Notes under the pieces: model-generated
What the model was told of the DNA's origin: nothing
The model's database searches: none
What the model saw: only the letters and a program-made list of their open reading frames with translations
In this document: positions 13,531-27,837 of the stretch, piece by piece
How positions within the stretch are numbered: position 1 is the stretch's first letter
How the letters are laid out: every line of letters starts with the position of its first letter
Made by a program: the position numbers and the translations under genes
Source of the DNA: Adiantum capillus-veneris
Taxonomy: Eukaryota > Streptophyta > Polypodiopsida > Polypodiales > Pteridaceae
Length of the DNA: 64,000 bases
NCBI GenBank assembly: GCA_014529385.2
Contig: CM043954.1
Location: forward strand, 96,055,247 to 96,119,246
Reading direction: 5' to 3'

Positions 13531-14459
13531 AGTGAAGAAAATGAGCAGCAATTTACTGAGGCGAAGCAAATCCTAGCTAAGCTTCCCACCATTTCAGCCC
13601 CTAAGTGGGACGAGCCATTTTATGTGAACCCTAGTGTAGGAAGTGATACACTCGGAGCCGTGCTAATGCAAAAGGACCCCCAAACTTATTTCATGCGTTC
13701 TATTTACTTCTCTAGTCTTGTCATGACCCCGTCAGAAAAGGGATTTACCGAAGTAGAACACATGGTTCTTGCACTAATGTTTGCTACCACAAAGTTCCTC
13801 TCCTATCTTCTGCCTAGAACCTTTGTAATCCTGACAATGGAGGAGGTTTTCCCATATGTAATGCGACACATGGATGTCTCATCTAGGATCTCTAAATGGC
13901 TAGTGAGATTACAAGAGTTTGACTACACTAGGCAAGTAGAAAACTCCACCAGGGCTAGTTTAGCGGGAATTCTTACTCATCGCCATTATGAGAAGAAGCT
14001 GAAGGTCAACACGGAAGCAAAAGAAGAAACACCAATGGTAGAAAGTCCTAAGCTAGAAAGAGCTCACTCTCTATTCTTTGACGGAGCATACAAAAGAACA
14101 GTGGACCAGTCTGCAGTTGGCATAGTCATTTTTAATGAGCAACAAGAAAGGGTATTCTCCATCGGGCAGTTATTACACTCCCACTCCAACAACGAAGAAG
14201 AATATGCAGCCCTAATTCTTGGGTTGGAACAAGTATTTCACAAGGAATTCAACGCCTAAATGTGTTTGGCGATGCTTTGCTTTTGATAAGGCAGATAAAC
14301 GGCACTTGGGTTTGTAAAAATCAAGTTTTACTTGGTCAACTACGCCAAGTTAAGGATCTTCTAAGGAAGTTTGAAGCAGTGAAACTATTTCATGTCCCTA
14401 GGGCAGAAAATCAGGAGGCAGATGCTCTAGCCAAAAAAGAATACAGGACTTTCCCGTAG
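13531..14459 (+). pseudogene. E1 RNase H plus archaeal-type RNase H (aRNH)
   Basis: The first domain (about 13540-13990) is the ordinary gypsy RNase H that follows RT: GAVLMQKDPQ, YFSSLVMTPSEKGFTEVEHM. The second begins at about 14068 with HSLFFDGAYKR. It continues with NNEEEYAALILGLEQ and FGDALLLIRQINGTW and ends with HVPRAENQEADALAKKE, the pattern of type I/archaeal RNase H with acidic residues in order. A frameshift at 14257-14262 separates its halves. A second RNase H between RH and integrase is diagnostic for Tat-lineage elements. Confidence 0.85.
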
Positions 14460-14499
14460 GAGCAATCAAACTGAAACTACCCCTCTTTCAAGGTAGTGA

Positions 14500-15740
14500 T
14501 GCTATGCCTGATATCATTAACTTTCTAGATACGAGAGAATGTCCGAAAGGGTACACCAAAGGCCAGAAATAGTGGCTGGTAAGGAAGGCTACCAGATACC
14601 GCCTTGTAAACGACCACTTGTATTGTAAGGGCAAGGATCAGATTCTCAGGCGAGTGCCAACCTCTAGTGAGATCACAAAGGTAATTTCAAGTTGCCATGA
14701 TGGCGTTTGCGGCGGTCATTTTGCTCTAGATATCACCAGTAGGAAAATTCTACAAGCAGGATACTCTTGGCCTAGCTTGAACAGGGATGTACACCATTGG
14801 TGTAAAACATGCAAGGCTTGTCAAGTGGCTAGTGATCGCACATTAACCTATGAGCCACAAACTCCTATCATTTCATATGGTCCATTTGAGAAATGGGGAA
14901 TAGATGCAATCGGTCCTTTACCAAGGGCCCAATCCGGTAAACTGTACATTATAGTGGGTGTAGACTACATGACTTGATGGGCAGAAGCAACAGCCACCAC
15001 CCGTATTACAGCCTAAGAGGTAGCAAAGTTCATTTTTGAGCACATCTGTTGCCGTTTTGGCACTCCTCTAGAGATAATATTAGATAGAGGACCAGGTTTC
15101 AGAGGCATCTGGTTGGAGAACTGATGAGAAGTTAGGCATCACATGCCGACATTCCACACCATACTATCCATAGTGTAATGGCCTAGTAGAAAAGGTAAAC
15201 GGAATGGTTTGCAAAATCATCACAAAACAGGTGAACAATCACACAGGAGACTGTGATAAACATCTCATGGCAGCTCTGTGGGCCTACAGAACAACGTTCC
15301 GAACATCACTAGGTTTCACCCCTTTCCATCTAGTTTATGGGAAGGAGGCAATTCTACCCATTGAGGTACAGATAGCCAGCTTACGAGTCTTGGCTAGCCA
15401 GATACAACGCCCAATTGTAAATCTCCGAAACCACATCCTAGATCTGGAGAGGCTCCAACTGGATAGGGAAGAAGCAATCAATCACTATGCAACGCAAGCA
15501 AAACGACGCCAGCTCACCTTCAATCAAGGGCTTAAAGAAAAGGGCCTGGAAAAGGGTATGTTAGTGCTGAGATACAACAACAGATTTGACACCAGGACGG
15601 ACAAGAAATTTCAACCCAGATGGGAAGGACCATTCAATGTCAAAAGGCGCTATGACAATGGCAGCTATAAGCTGATGGAAGTAGATGAGAGAATTCACAA
15701 GACTAGAGTCAATGGATGGAGGCTGAAAGGTATTTTTTAG
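14500..15740 (+). pseudogene. E1 integrase
   Basis: The zinc module reads CHDGVCGGHFALDITSRK... YSWPSLNRDVHHWCKTCKACQ. The core follows with KWGIDAIGPL (first Asp) and IILDRGPGF (second Asp). The third acidic region around 15150-15200 is badly decayed. The C-terminal part (15204-15740) is well open and contains WAYRTTFRTSLGFTPFHLVYG, LPIEVQ, and the GPY/F-like end FQPRWEGPFNVKRRYDNGSYKL. Stops near 14975, 15013 and 15122 interrupt it. Confidence 0.85.
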
Positions 15741-15843
15741 GTTTGATCCAGAGTTCATGCTAAACATTCCAGAAGAGGGAGAACCCTCTAACTTTACAAC
15801 TAAAGATGTAGAGAAAGGGCTAGAAGCATGAATGCCTCTAGCC

Positions 15844-15858
15844 AGATGGGAGGACTAA
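15844..15858 (+). promoter_or_regulatory. E1 polypurine tract
   Basis: AGATGGGAGGACTAA lies directly before the 3' LTR start at 15859. Confidence 0.6.
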
Positions 15859-18309
<2,451 letters not shown>

Positions 18310-18317
18310 GCACAACA

Positions 18318-18749
18318 GCTCAAACCTGTAAATTTCTGGGGTTTGGCTGAACTTTTTTTAATTTTTACATGAGTTTAAGTTATGTACAAGTCTCACTTCA
18401 AAAAACTCACTCACGGGCAGTTACAGCAGCCCAACAGTTGCTGTCACTAGACTAGCGACTTGCAGTGCATGTACGTGTGCTTGCTAAAGAAAGATAAAAA
18501 CCCCACAAAAAGAAAGCCAACACATACTTTTGACATCTGGCGTCATGTCCGTATGCACAAATTTACAAAAAATGGGGTGTCAGAAATGCACCCAACAACG
18601 TTTAAAACAAAAACACACCAATATCTACAATGAAACTCGTAGAGAAATGGTGAAGAACTTAATGGATCCATGAATTCATCCATCACAGCGTATGTGCGTG
18701 ACAACATCTGGAGAAAAATGGTGCAAAGATAGAAAAAATTGCATAGGCC
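18318..18749. other. no gene recognised
   Basis: This is AT-rich sequence just outside the G3 LTR end. I see no coding or repeat structure in it. Confidence 0.5.
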
Positions 18750-20640
18750 GGCCTCCTTGGTGATGAGTGCCTAGTGATCTTCTCGACATGCCACGACTAT
18801 TGCGCCATCTGATAGTAAAAACTCTGCAGCTTGGATGAACACCCTAGCAATGAGCTCGATAGAGAATACATTACATCGGGGTATGCCACCAATGCCAGCT
18901 TCAAGTTTGCAATGTGTGGGAAGGTCGTAATTCCATTAAAAAAAAGTGAGGACACTATAGTAAACCAAACCACATTAGTTGTACAAGGAAAACATAACTT
19001 TCTGTTGTATTCTTCCACTGTGTTTTTGGAGAACTTGCCATCCACATAGTCTAAGAACCATGGATAGTCTCTCTACGTATCACGACCAAGGAGCTTTTCT
19101 AACCAATCATTAGGATAGATCCCGATCTCCTCTCTCTCAGAGTCTACCCATATGTCGTTGGGATGCTCGGGTTATAGGCTACAAAGACCTATCTTAAGGG
19201 CGTCTAACCGCCATCTACAAGTTACAAGAGGAAAAATTGCATCTTTCAAAACACACAATTTTAATCTTACATCCTAATATAAATCTATAGTTTAATACCT
19301 GTCTAGCAAGCGTTGAACAGTACATGCAAAATGTGACTACTCCTCTACGCTGTTTGTGGTTCGTATGGTTGGCTTTCACGGCATAAAAGCCTTGTTGAAG
19401 TGATATTGTCAAAAAGCCTGCATTGCCTCGCCAAGAGACATGCCACAATCACGTAGGACAAGTGCAGGTAGCTTCTTGAACGTGGAGTTCTCGGCCTGCA
19501 TCTTCTCCGCCAAGCTCAATACACCCTTGCACTCCAAGTATTAGTAATGTTGCAATACTAGATATGACCACATACTCTGATGTTACTATGCTCACCTTTC
19601 TAGTTGCCACCAATATACATGAATTCTCAACCATTGTGAGAATGGCTTCTCTTGAGTCGGAATAGATGCCTCCACCAATGACACATTGTCCTTGGCCACG
19701 ATATCGACCATGCAATATTTTTTGCAATTTACCATTAAAGAACATTTTAAAAGATTAAGAAAAACAAATAGTACTTTCAAAAGCAAATACTACTTACTCC
19801 AGAGGGCTAATGCGTGTCCGTGCAACTTTGGAGACTCTGAAGGGGGTCATTTTGCAACCGTTCTCTTCTCAACCCACAAAAGAAATGCATTTTTGAAAAA
19901 ACTATTCGCCATTCTCATGATTGTCTATGACCACTATCCCTAATCCCTTACGAAAAAAAAGTTATCGGTCTCTTTTACCGCCAAATCGTAGCTTGTCTTA
20001 TAATCATTTTCATGCATGTGGTACTCTCTACTTCCCTTGGCTGACAAATTCTGTGTTTTGAGCCGATATGTTGCATCAAATTCTTCCTACAATACAAATC
20101 GCCAAAACAATGATTTTTAAGCAAAACCACATGTACTTACCTAATATATGTATATTTTGAATTTGAAATTACCTTCCATAGTAGTTGTGCTAGCAAAGAC
20201 ATAGGTAGTCTAAGCCATTTTGATTGGTTCACTGTCGTGCCACAAAGTGCCTTATTAGCTTTGGAACTATCTTCTTCATTAAATTTGTCCAATATGGATT
20301 GTGGATCGGCGAGCACTAATTTTTGCATTATAACGATGTCGTGAGCAATGGTGTGAGACACATGGATTTCTGTAACCCTATTTTCAAATGTAAAATTTTA
20401 CTAACAAAATTAATAACTCAAGTGCACAAACAAAATTGTGAAGGAACTTACTTGTTGATCATATTGAACACTAACAAAAATCCACCATCTCCTCCCGATC
20501 AAACTTCACAATTGTGCACTCAACCTTTGGTGAAGAGAATTCATCCAACCGCTCCTGAAATGCCCAATCTTTCCACGCTATCATGTTGTGGCACCTACAT
20601 AGTGGAAATGAGTGCTAAGAGATTAATTCTTGACTTTCAG
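18750..20640 (-). pseudogene. broken multi-exon gene, family not recognised
   Basis: Minus-strand open segments end at good splice signals. Candidate introns are 20370-20451 (GTAAGT...TTACAG), 20097-20172 (GTAATT...TTGTAG) and 19526-19595 (GTGAGC...TGCAAG), each 70-82 bp. Exon text includes AWKDWAFQERLDEFSSPKVE, SHTIAHDIVIMQKLVLADP, NQSKWLRLPMSLLAQLLWK joined in frame to EEFDATYRLKTQNL, then GVLSLAEKMQAENSTFKKLP, and IELIARVFIQAAEFLLSDGA near 18790-18880. Stops and frame slips show decay. It could be a host gene fragment or the coding part of a DNA transposon. I cannot name it. Confidence 0.45.
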
Positions 20641-21085
20641 ATGAATGAGAATATTTTTCATAATGTACATATGCATTTCTAAGTATATGTATAAGCTTTC
20701 TACCGCATCCTAGTATTTATCTTAAGGGTAACATATTTTTACTTTATTGCTAGTGGGAAGAAAGCATTGGCGCTTTCATTCTACCATCTCATTCTTATCT
20801 CATACTCTAGATAGATCCTATAACTAATGTAAGTCTTAATATAAATAACTTTCATATGTTTTTCATATTTTTTACATATTTCATTTTGATTATCTAGTAG
20901 TAAGATTTTATTTTTATATACCTAGAAGAAGAGGAATCTACTCTAGGGTCATCTTTGTAATTCAAAGAAAACTTAAGAGGAAGAGGACGCACACTTGTTC
21001 TCACCTTTGAATTATGGGAATATGGAAGGATTATATTTGCCAAGGTGGAAGGACTAGATGACATTGGAAATATTATTCAATGGAC
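20641..21085. other. no gene recognised
   Basis: AT-rich spacer between the broken gene and the copia-A LTR. The last five bases, TGGAC (21081-21085), are the probable target duplication of copia-A. Confidence 0.5.
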
Positions 21086-21864
21086 TGTTAAGAAATAAGA
21101 CGTAGCTAAATAGATAATTGAGTAGATTACTTAATGGAGAGAGACAGATTTATATACACGAGATTATAGAGTAGAGAGAGAGAGAAAGTACACACGATAT
21201 ACGTGGTTCACCCAATGTGGGCTACGTCCACGGGAAAGCAGCCACTCAATGGCTTTAGTACTTCAAAACAAGAAGTAGTTTACAAAGGGATTATACCCTT
21301 AATGGAGCTCCCGCCTTGCTTCACTCTCACCACCTCACACTCACCTTGTTGCATCAACTTCACACTATGAAATGTGTGTAGAAATGGCCTCCTTTTATAG
21401 GCCAAAAGGGTTGCCCTCTCTTATGAGAGACAGCCATGTGTAGCCGCCCTTGTGCGAATAAGTCCAAATCGGACCCTCCAATCCGCCCATGTGTGGCCGC
21501 CCTTGAGAAGACAAGTCCGCTTTTGAATTCGGCCACCGGCCACCGGCCATTGACTTCCGACCACCGGCCACCGGCCATTGACTTCCGACCACCGGCCATC
21601 GGCCATTGACTACCGGCCACCGGCCAACCGACCGGTTGTTTTCTGACCACTTTTCGGCCATAATATTCCGGCGAAAAAAAAAGTCTCGGGGGCCTCCGCC
21701 CTCGAGGCCTTTAAAGTTGCCCCTGATTCTTGTCCGTAAAAATTTTGGTTTCCGGTGAGTGATTTTTCTTCACGCACGATGGCTTCTCCTCATAATGGGG
21801 GCCTTACAAATGTGCGCTTTTACCATAGAAAATTACAAGGGTAAATCAGGCTCCATACTTAACA
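21086..21864 (-). repeat. copia-A 3' LTR
   Basis: A minus-strand TATA box, CTATAAAAGG, lies at 21391-21400. A GC-rich minisatellite based on CCACCGGCCATTGACTTCCGA occupies about 21530-21640 and has one more unit than the partner LTR. The AG microsatellite near 21175-21185 also varies between copies. Confidence 0.9.
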
Positions 21865-21880
21865 ATCTCCCACTTGGAGA
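21865..21880 (-). promoter_or_regulatory. copia-A polypurine tract
   Basis: On the minus strand this reads TCTCCAAGTGGGAGAT, directly before the 3' LTR. Confidence 0.7.
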
Positions 21881-21924
21881 CTGATCTCCAAACCAAACCT
21901 GTGATTGCTTTCCATTCTGGCTTC

Positions 21925-24900
21925 TTATCCTTGAATGCCGATTGAAGATGAGAAAAAGCTCAACTTCTCCTTGTTGACCACCTTTGTAAACATGTTTGCA
22001 GGATTTTCACTTGTATGCACCTTTCCTAGCTTTAGTTGTCCCTCTTCCAAAAGAGTGCGTATGAAGTGATATCTCACCTCAATGTGCTTTGTCCTTGAAT
22101 GAAAGGCTGAGTTCTTCGCAAGATGGATAGCGCTTTGGCTATCACTGTACAAGACACAATTGTCTTGTTTGAATCCAAGCTCTTCTAAGAATCTGTGAAG
22201 CCATAGAATTTCTTTGCTTGCCTCCGTCATTGCTACATACTCTGCTTTCGTGGTAGAAAGTGAAACCACTTTGTGCAGCTTTGAAGACCAGCTTACTATT
22301 GTGCCTCCAACCGTGAACACATAGCCAGTAGTGCTCCTTCGAGTATCTTTGTCACCTGCCATATCTGCATCAGCATACCCTTCTAGAAAAATATCAGTTC
22401 CTCGAAAATACAAAGAATTTGTTGTTGTCCCTTTTAGATACCTAAGTATCCACTTCACAGCTTGCCAATGCTCTTTACCTGGGTTGTCCATGAACCTACT
22501 CACAACTCCCACTGCATGTGCAATGTCTGGCCTTGTCCAGACCATAACATACATTAGAGAACCTACCGCTGCAGCATATGGAACTTTAGACATATAGGCT
22601 ATCTCCTCTTGTGTCTTTGGACACAAGAGGAGATATGTGTCTTTGGACACATATCCTTCGTTAGTTTAAAATGACCAGCCAAAGGTGTAGAGACTGGTTT
22701 TGCATTTTGCATTGCAAACCTTTCTAGTACCTTCTTGATGTAATCTTCTTGAGATAGCTTTATTGTCTTCTTCGTCCTGTCCCTTGATATTTTCATACCA
22801 AGTATCCTCTTTGCAGTACCTAAATCTTTCATTGAAAAAGATTTGGAGAGCTCCTCTTTTAGGTCTTTGATGTCCTGCATGTTAGCACTTGCAATCAACA
22901 TGTCATCAACATACAACATTAGGATGATGAATTTCCCATCTCCCAAATTCTTCGTGTAGACGCAGTGATCCGAGTTGCATCTTGTGAATCCATGATCCAA
23001 CATCCATCGATCAAACTTCAAGTACCATTGTCTTGATGCTTGCTTTAAACCATACAAGCTCTTCTTTAATCTGCAAACCATTTTCTCCTTACCTTTTACT
23101 TCATACCCCTTTGGTTGAAGCATGTAGATTTCCTCCTCTAAGTCGAGGGAATGCCGTATTTACATCCATTTGGTCGAGATTTAGATCATGAGCAGCCACA
23201 AGGCTTAAGACAAGCCTAATTGAGTTCATTTTTACAACAGGAGAAAATGTTTCATTGAAGTTAATACCTTTCTTTTGAGAAAAACCTTTTACCACAAGCC
23301 TAAACTTGTACCTTTTCTTCCCACCTTCTTCTTCCTTTAGCTTGTACACCCATTTGTTTTGAAGTGCCCGCTTACCTTTAGGCAACTCAACCAACTCCCA
23401 TGTTTGGTTGCGATGTAGTGAGTCCATCTCCACTTGCATGCTCTTTGTCCATTCTTCTTTGGATTCATGTTGCATAACTTCTTCATATGATTCCGGCTCT
23501 CCAGAATCTGAGATCAAGAGATGGTTGAAGGAAGGAACAAACCTTTCTGGAGGTCTACTTGCTCTTGTAGATCTTCAGGGAATAGGTTGAGGCTCCTCAT
23601 TTGGTTGACGTTGTTGCACATTGTCACCGTTTGCAGTCCTTGAGTCTTCACCGTCCTCAAGCTCCATGTACTCATCACCCGTTTCTTTTGTTTGTTTTCT
23701 TTCCAAGTAATCTTTGTACATCCCTACTCCTTAAGATTTTACCATCTTCCGGATTCCATAGGCGATACCCAAAGTCTCCTTCTCCATAGCCAATGAAGAA
23801 ACACTTTTTGGACTTTGCATCTAACTTTGATCTTAGGCTTCTATCTATGTGCATGAAAGCCTCACACCCAAACACTTTGAGAAATGCATAATTCACCGGT
23901 TTACCTATCCATGCCTCTTCTGGAACTCCCCCATCCAATGCCGTTGAGGGTGACCGATTGATTAAGTACACAGACGTACGTACAGCTTCCGCCCAAAGCT
24001 CAAGCGGTAGGCCTGCATGTAGCCGCATGCTTCGTGCTCGTTCCATGATTGTCCTGTTCATCCTTTCCGAAATCCCATTTTATTGAGGTGTCCTTGGGGT
24101 TGTCCTTTGCCTCCGAATGCCATTGCTAGCACAAAAGCTTTCAAAAGCTTGGCTGCAATATTCACCTCCATTGTCGGATCTGAGGCATTTAACCTTGGTA
24201 CCTGTTTCATTCTCCACAAAGGCTTTCCACCTTTGAAATATGGAAAATACATCGGATTTATTCTTCATGACATAAACCCATGTTTTTCTAGTCGCATCGT
24301 CTATGAATGTTACATAGTACAATGAGCCACCAAGTGATGGTGTACTTGCAGGACCCCAAACATCAGAATGAACCAACTCAAGTTTTTTATTTTTTCTTTC
24401 ATTTCCTGATTTTTGAAATTTTACCCTCTTTTGTTTACCATAAACACAATCTTCACAGAACTCTAAGTCCACTTCTTTCAAACCTGGTAGAAGCTTCTTT
24501 GTTTGAAGGATTTGCATTCCTTTGGCACTCATATGCCCAAGTCGGTAGTGCCACACCGCACTGTCAACTTCTGTAGTTGCTGCACAAGCTGAAGGTTGCG
24601 TGCTAACAGTACACAAGTAAAGTGTACCGACTTTTTCACCCTTGGCAACCACCAAAGATCCCTTTGAGATCTTCCACCGTTTGTTTCCGAATGCAATGTT
24701 GTGACCTTCATCGTCCAATTGTCCTGTAGAGATCAAATTTTTGCGAAGAGAAGGAACATGCCTAACATCTTTAAGCTTCCATTCATTTCCGTTAGCAGTT
24801 TTGACAGAAACTGTACCTTTGCCGACAAGCTCACAAGCTTCATTATCTCCCAAGTATACATACCCAAAATTACCTTTGGTGTAGTCTTGGAAATGTTGCT

Positions 24901-25490
24901 TGTGTGGTGTCGCATGGAATGAAGCCCCGGAATCTACTATCCAGGAATTAGACACATTGTCTAATGAGAGAATTAGATCATCTTGCTCTACTTTACCTGC
25001 CACATTGGCCTCCGATGTTGGCTTGTTGTCTTGAGACTCTGTCTCCTTCTTCTTCTTGGACCAACAATCCTTCTTGACGTGGCCTTTCTTGCCGCAGTTC
25101 CAACATTCAAGAACTGACTTTGTGCGTGACTTGCTCCGCCTTGAGCGATCACGACCCTTTTGGTTTTTGAACCTCTCCTTAGGCCTTCCTCTTGTTTCCA
25201 CTGATAGTGCAACACTTGATGATTCTCCTGTGCTTCTCCTTCGCATTTCCTTGCTTAGGAGAACACCCACAACATCATCAAACTTAAGAGTATTTGTGCC
25301 AGAGATAGAATTACTTACAGCCATCACAAGGCTGTCCCAACTATCCGGTAGAGATGATAGTATAAAGAGAGCTCGCACTTCGTCATCGAAATTGATTTTC
25401 ACTGATCGAAGTTGACTTATGTTTGTGTTGAATTCATTTAGGTGTTCTGCAAATGAACCATTCTCTGCCATCTTTAGATTGAACAAACGC
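21925..25490 (-). pseudogene. copia-A gag-pol, C-terminal gag to RNase H
   Basis: Read right to left, the Gag end comes first (RLFNLKMAENGS... SSLPDSWDSL), with a CCHC knuckle CWNCGKKGHVKKDC. The protease follows with IVDSGASFHAT. The integrase has the zinc module HYRLGHMSAKGM...CEDCVYGKQ and a core with HSDVWGP and LRSDNGGEY, then a stop (TAA, 24080-24082), then NGISERMNRTIMERARS. RT shows NKWVYKLK, QMDVNTAF, KSLYGLKQASRQWY and an intact YVDD box (LMLYVDDMLIA). RNase H shows GYADADMAGD and KTKHI-type blocks to the end. Frameshifts lie near 23690 and 23130, and a palindromic insertion near 22620 shifts the frame again. Confidence 0.93.
22601..22654. repeat. snap-back inverted-repeat insertion
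   Basis: ATCTCCTCTTGTGTC (22601-22615), loop TTTG, then its exact reverse complement (22620-22634). This overlaps a second perfect inverted repeat: ATATGTGTC (22633-22641), loop TTTG, GACACATAT (22646-22654). Both hairpins share the same loop. The structure interrupts the RT-RNase H frame where the codons for CPKTQEEIAYMSK are expected. Confidence 0.8.
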
Positions 25491-26413
25491 TGTTGATCCA
25501 GCAGAGGATCACACCCACATTTTTGCTCACACTCATCATTTTTGTAACCATTGATTGTAATAAATGTCTTTCCGACATTGATTTTGAATTGAGCCATTCA
25601 TTAAGTAACGGGACTCAATTGAGTTTCCAGCTTGTAATTCCGAAGTAATTTCACTTGCTGATGTAATTAGTTAGAGATGTTCTCACCTCCAAGGCTGAGG
25701 TATATAAGCCAAAGTTTTGTAACCTAAAGGAGGCAGATTATTAATCAATGTGAGTTTTTGAGCGCCGTGACTGTGTCTGAGAGAGAGTCTTATCTACTTG
25801 ATACGCAAGCTACGGAGCCGCCATTGGAGAAGCGACACCGCCATTGTGTTAGCAACGGCGAGAGCTATGCACTGATACCAAGAGTGCGCGCTATCGGCTT
25901 CTATGTGTGGTAAGTTCCTACGAGCTTCGGTGTGAGTTTTCTTCTAACTCGTGTGTCGGAATAGAGCGTGCAGCATATCTATAGAACCACAACGAGTAGA
26001 GCTACGCATTAGTACCATCGGGGTCAAGTTTCGGTCACCTGTATTTTTCGGGCTGTCTTCATACGCGTTTACCGCACGGAGTGATTATAGGTTGATTTTG
26101 CAGTTCAAGTCTTTAGGGTGTTGTTCTTACCTAGTGCATAGACTTCCCCTTGAGTTTGAGATTGATTCAATGATTCTAGATCCTGTTTTGTATAGCGTTC
26201 GTTCGTAGTACGGATTTCAGTCACTTGCGTATTTTAGAACTTAGATTTGATTTCCTTAGTAGTGATTGTCTTTAGAAGGTCGAGTAGGTGATTTGACACC
26301 CACCTAGTTGTTTCCATGCGCCTGCGGGTCAAGCTTCGTCCTCGTCTGACAAATTCTGTTGTTGGTTGAGTTCTCGCTATTTAGCTTCCGCTAGCGGCGT
26401 AACCGCCTTAACA
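25491..26413 (+). repeat. E2 5' LTR
   Basis: TGTTGATCC...CCTTAACA. The TATA box TATATAAG is at 25701-25708. TCATACGCGT at 26059-26068 matches ten bases of the core of the internal palindrome. The target duplication AACGC precedes it. Confidence 0.95.
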
Positions 26414-26415
26414 TT

Positions 26416-26433
26416 TGGCGCCGCTGCCGGGGA
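26416..26433 (+). promoter_or_regulatory. E2 primer-binding site (tRNA-Asp)
   Basis: TGGCGCCGCTGCCGGGGA begins two bases after the LTR. It matches the tRNA-Asp-type site known from Athila/Tat plant elements (TGGCGCCGTTGCCGGGGA) except for one C/T difference. Confidence 0.85.
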
Positions 26434-26470
26434 CGAGAGTCCTAAGTAGGTGACCTTAGACTAATCCTAC

Positions 26471-26479
26471 GAGGTGAGT
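26471..26479 (+). promoter_or_regulatory. candidate major splice donor of E2
   Basis: GAG|GTGAGT is a near-perfect 5' splice site about 40 bases downstream of the primer-binding site and 1.36 kb before gag, where retroviruses place the donor for subgenomic mRNAs. A matching acceptor is proposed at 40252-40253. Confidence 0.4.
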
Positions 26480-26951
26480 CGTATAAACTACTTTGTATAC
26501 TTTAGTTAGAAAAGATCTAGGAGTGGTGGACTCCGAAGATCTCGAGAGATACTAGGAAGTGGGGTATTCCTGGGTCTTCCGTGTTGACAGTATTTTTAGT
26601 TTAGCTTAGATTTGTTTGTTGTTTTGTTGGTGTTGAGTAGTTGTTGATAGAAGAAGAATTTGCTAGTCCGTGAGTGACAGTGGATATCTTTAAAGTCACA
26701 ATTACCAAACCCAATTTATGATTAGGAATAGCTTAGGTAGGACTTCATTTGATCCTGATCTAGAGCTAGTAATCATTGGAGTATTTGCTTGATATGGTTG
26801 ATTGCATGTTAGATCACTAAACCGTCGAGTTAGTAGTGAAACTTGCAATAAACAAAAGTCAGAGAAATTTTCTGTGTATCTGTGAGTTGCTGAGCACTAG
26901 AGAAAGCTTTAGGAAGGATTCTGTGCCAAAAAACTGGAAATCTGCAACTTT

Positions 26952-27672
26952 AGACATCATACGCGTATGATGTCTAAATGACCAAACAGAGACCAAAACA
27001 GAAATTTTGACTTTACCAGAGTGTTCAAAAGGGGAGTTATACCCTAATTTCAACTTAAAACGAGAGCATTAACACTCAAAGAAACCCAAAAAGACAAGTC
27101 GGAGTCCAAGAAACGCAAAGAAGAGGAAATTTTGGATTCAGATCTTGTTTTTACATTCAAACCTGACAAAAACACTTGAAACTCAATTATAAACATTGGA
27201 GAAGGCTTAAAACCAAGAATAGTCAAAATCTGGGACAAAAGACATCATACGCGTATAATGTCTTTTAGCACATCCACTGCTTATTTTTGATATCTGACCT
27301 GACAAGATTGTTACAAGCACTGTTGGAAGCATAAATATCAAGTTTTGACCCAAATTGATGAAAAAGACATCATACGCGTATAATGTCTTTGACCTAATTT
27401 TGGACAGATTTTGATACTTTGCTAACACAGATCCATTGTAATAGCTGTCTAGAGGTTATATTTCAAGTTTCATCCCATTTGGATCACAATTGACCCAAAA
27501 AACAAGTCAAAAGCGGAAAATTGCCAAGAAAAGCCTAAATTAGCCATAACTTGCTCAAACAGAGTTCAAACTGAATTTTGTGAGTGGAAAGAGCATAAGG
27601 GGCCTACTGAGAGTGAGCATAACCAAAATAGTCTAAATCTGTGAAAAAAGACATCATACGCATATAATGTCT
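26952..27672. repeat. leader cluster of the E2 palindromic repeat (4 copies)
   Basis: Copies lie at 26952-26975, 27240-27263, 27364-27387 and 27649-27672. The consensus is AGACATCATACG followed by its own reverse complement (24 bp, core ACGCGT). The first copy is perfect. The second and third carry one G-to-A change in the right arm, and the fourth carries two. Start-to-start distances are 288, 124 and 285 bp. Sequence between copies is diverged and non-coding. Confidence 0.9.
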
Positions 27673-27837
27673 TTTTCAGCATAACTGCAACAAAATTCTC
27701 ACTTGATGAAACAGAAGTTGTCCAACTGACAAGATTAAACAATTGACAAAGTATCAAACAGTTTGGATCATTTCTGACCACAAAAACTTGAGGAAAACAA
27801 ATTGCCGAGACGGAAAAGTTAAAGTCCTTTAGGGGAA

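Noticed and set aside
21360..21661. Trp/Pro/Gly-rich frames such as PVAGGRWPVAEF in copia LTRs
   Set aside because: They are minisatellite translations in the LTR, antisense or sense, with frames that change between copies.
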